Assembly: GCA_937910975.1 (NCBI GenBank)
Contig: CALEMZ010000115.1
Coordinates: forward strand, 1-7,990
DNA from: an uncultured Pseudorhodobacter sp.
GTDB lineage: Bacteria > Pseudomonadota > Alphaproteobacteria > Rhodobacterales > Rhodobacteraceae
Length of the DNA stretch: 7,990 bases
Direction of reading: 5' to 3'
The position numbers were made by a program, and so were the translations under genes. A model generated the notes under the pieces. The model had not been told where the DNA came from. It did no database searches and saw only the letters and a list, made by a program, of their open reading frames with translations. Every line of letters starts with the position of its first letter. The stretch's first letter is position 1. This document shows, in pieces, positions 6,766 to 7,990 of the stretch.

Positions 6766-7188
6766 TCAGCCGACCAGTTCAAGACCGGAGAAGTAGAAGG
6801 AAATCTCACGCGCCGCAGCTTCGGGGCCGTCAGAGCCGTGGACCGAGTTTTCACCGACGGAAAGCGCGAATTCCTTGCGGACGGTGCCTTCGGCTGCGTT
6901 TGCCGGGTTGGTGGCGCCCATGATTTCGCGGTTTTTCAAGATTGCGTTTTCGCCTTCCAGCACCTGAACGATAATCGGGGCGGAAGACATGAATTCGCAC
7001 AGCTCGCCATAGAAAGGACGCGCAGAATGTTCGGCGTAGAAAGCACCAGCTTGCGCGGGCGAAAGGTGAATACGCTTTTGCGCAACGATACGCAGGCCAG
7101 CCTCTTCGAACTTGGCGTTGATCTTGCCAGTCAGGTTGCGGTTGGTGGCATCGGGTTTGATCATCGAAAGGGTGCGTTCAACGGCCAT
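6766..7188 (-). CDS. ndk: Nucleoside diphosphate kinase
   Basis: A 140-residue protein, close to the E. coli length of 143. It transfers the gamma phosphate of an NTP to an NDP through a phosphohistidine and so balances the cytoplasmic nucleotide pool. The ERTLSMIKPDA start (4-14, with K11), the Kpn-loop region RPFYGEL (57-63) and NREIMGATNPANA (86-98) are all present, as is the active-site motif NSVHGSDG (114-121) with catalytic H117. The frame extends upstream to an ATG at 7260, but the product start at 7188 matches the family and has GAGA about 7 bases upstream. An ATG two codons earlier (7194) would abut that site too closely. The gene is divergent from the YheS-type gene across 162 bases and is closed by its own terminator. 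Confidence 0.97.
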   Translation of the reverse strand: MAVERTLSMIKPDATNRNLTGKINAKFEEAGLRIVAQKRIHLSPAQAGAFYAEHSARPFYGELCEFMSSAPIIVQVLEGENAILKNREIMGATNPANAAEGTVRKEFALSVGENSVHGSDGPEAAAREISFYFSGLELVG

Positions 7189-7248
7189 TTTCATCTCACT
7201 TTGATTTGGGGGATTGAGCCCCTGCCCGACCCCTGAATGTTTATGCGG

Positions 7249-7272
7249 CCCTGCTAGCATGGGCTGGCAGGG
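7249..7272 (+). repeat. Hairpin, 10-bp stem and 4-base loop, in ndk/yheS spacer
   Basis: CCCTGCTAGC (7249-7258), loop ATGG and GCTGGCAGGG (7263-7272) pair at all ten positions on the plus strand, one of them a T-G wobble; on the minus strand that position is a C-A mismatch. An alternative fold pairs ATGGGCT (7259-7265) with AGCCCAT (7279-7285). No T-run follows the main stem, so it is not a standard terminator. It may be a leader structure of the rightward transcript or a 24-bp operator. Confidence 0.5.
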
Positions 7273-7319
7273 TTGAAAAGCCCATCCGCGCGCGGTTTGA
7301 GTGCAGTTCAGGCGTTGAC

Positions 7320-7348
7320 GCCACGCGCGGCATGAGGCAAGGCGTGGC
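7320..7348 (+). repeat. Inverted repeat abutting the yheS start
   Basis: GCCACGC (7320-7326) is the exact complement of GCGTGGC (7342-7348), with a 15-base loop. The right arm ends two bases before the ATG at 7351. The probable ribosome binding site AAGG (7339-7342) sits at the loop edge and GAGG (7334-7337) lies in the loop. If folded in mRNA it would hold the start region partly closed. The adjacent GGCGT-TG-ACGCC palindrome (7311-7322) overlaps its left arm. Confidence 0.4.
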
Positions 7349-7350
7349 CC

Positions 7351-7990
7351 ATGTTACGCATCAATGATATCAGCTATTCCGTTGAAGGTCGCCCACTGCT
7401 TGTGGGCGCTTCTGCTACTATTCCTTCGGGCCATAAGGTGGGCCTAGTCGGCCGCAATGGGGCAGGCAAGACCACGCTCTTTCGCCTGATCCGTGGCGAA
7501 TTGGCGCTGGAGGGCGGCGATATTTCCTTGCCCGCCCGTTCGCGCATCGGCGGCGTGGCACAGGAGGCACCTTCGTCATCGACCTCGCTACTGCAAACCG
7601 TGTTGCAGGCCGATACCGAACGTGAGGCGCTGTTGGCCGAGGCCGAGACGGCGACGGACCCGCACCGGATTGCTGAAGTGCAGGCGCGGCTTTCGGATAT
7701 TGACGCATGGTCGGCAGAGGGGCGTGCGGCAAGCATTCTCAAAGGTCTGGGCTTTGATGCGGCGGCGCAATTGCGGCCCTGCTCGGACTTCTCCGGCGGG
7801 TGGCGGATGCGGGTGGCCTTGGCGGGGGTGCTGTTTGCACAACCCGATCTCCTGTTGCTTGATGAGCCGACCAACTATCTCGATCTTGAAGGCGCTTTGT
7901 GGCTGGAAAGCTACCTTGCCAAATACCCCCATACCGTCATCATCATTTCCCACGACCGCGGGCTTTTGAACCGCGCCGTACAGGGCATTT
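7351..7990 (+). CDS. yheS: ABC-F ATPase, YheS type, C-terminus cut by window edge
   Basis: The open frame gives 213 codons from the ATG at 7351 to the right edge; ABC-F proteins of this type are usually a little over 600 residues, so about two thirds is missing. The first cassette is complete: Walker A GRNGAGKTT at 34-42, signature FSGGW at 147-151, Walker B LLLLDEPTNYLD at about 167-178, switch H201 in SHDR. The stretch after Walker A, with DAWSAEGRAASILKGLGF before the signature, matches what I know of E. coli YheS and eukaryotic ABCF3, and differs from the Uup-type paralogue at 4856-6667. No membrane segments are seen. Likely role: ribosome-associated ATPase that helps at difficult peptides, inferred from the family. 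AAGG 8 bases before the ATG is the probable ribosome binding site. A resistance-type ABC-F cannot be fully excluded without the inter-cassette linker, but nothing suggests it. Confidence 0.88.
   Translation, partial: MLRINDISYSVEGRPLLVGASATIPSGHKVGLVGRNGAGKTTLFRLIRGELALEGGDISLPARSRIGGVAQEAPSSSTSLLQTVLQADTEREALLAEAETATDPHRIAEVQARLSDIDAWSAEGRAASILKGLGFDAAAQLRPCSDFSGGWRMRVALAGVLFAQPDLLLLDEPTNYLDLEGALWLESYLAKYPHTVIIISHDRGLLNRAVQGI

Larger units (their letters stand above)
7189..7350. other. Divergent spacer between ndk and yheS
   Basis: The spacer must carry both promoters. TTGACG at 7314-7319 could be a -35 for the rightward gene, but the sequence 17 bases on (CAAGGC) is a poor -10. For ndk, TTTTCA with CTAGCA 16 bases later on the minus strand is a weak possibility. 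Two inverted-repeat structures occupy the spacer and are listed separately. Confidence 0.5.

Noticed and set aside
7189..7260. An N-terminal extension of ndk from the ATG at 7260
   Set aside because: The 24 extra residues are outside the highly conserved NDK fold, and the ATG at 7188 has a suitable ribosome binding site.

Overview
This window looks like ordinary chromosome from a moderately GC-rich alphaproteobacterium, most likely of the Rhodobacterales/Roseobacter group. That placement is an inference. It rests on the protein styles (the HIGN form of the cysteinyl-tRNA synthetase signature, a 140-residue NDP kinase, a type-10-like short-chain dehydrogenase), the GC-rich codon use, and a CCGGGGG-type intergenic hairpin with a following GATATTTTT that I remember as typical of that group. 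I see no phage, transposon, plasmid, CRISPR, rRNA or tRNA feature.

Layout, left to right. Bases 1-2737 hold a minus-strand pair, cysS (cysteinyl-tRNA synthetase) followed by cimA (citramalate synthase, cut by the left edge). The two overlap by ATGA, so they are probably co-transcribed and translationally coupled. Bases 2738-3040 form a divergent spacer with two 9-bp inverted repeats and two doubtful mini-ORFs. Bases 3041-3915 (+) encode an exported, membrane-anchored TPM-domain protein broken by a one-base frameshift near 3475. Bases 3916-3989 carry a TGAACA-AA-TGTTCA operator-like palindrome just ahead of a short-chain dehydrogenase (3990-4742, +) that resembles 3-hydroxyacyl-CoA dehydrogenase type 2. 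A strong hairpin/REP-like element lies at 4764-4804, between this gene and the convergent uup.

The right half is a translation and nucleotide housekeeping cluster. On the minus strand, ndk (6766-7188) ends in a textbook rho-independent terminator (6709-6735), and uup (4856-6667) follows. Divergent from ndk, a second ABC-F ATPase of the YheS type starts at 7351 and runs off the right edge. Two different ABC-F ribosome-associated ATPases therefore flank ndk. The 162-bp ndk/yheS spacer holds a near-perfect 10-bp-stem hairpin and a second inverted repeat abutting the yheS start.

I found no convincing undescribed system. The points most worth checking are the TPM frameshift, the palindrome before the dehydrogenase, and the hairpins in the ndk/yheS spacer.
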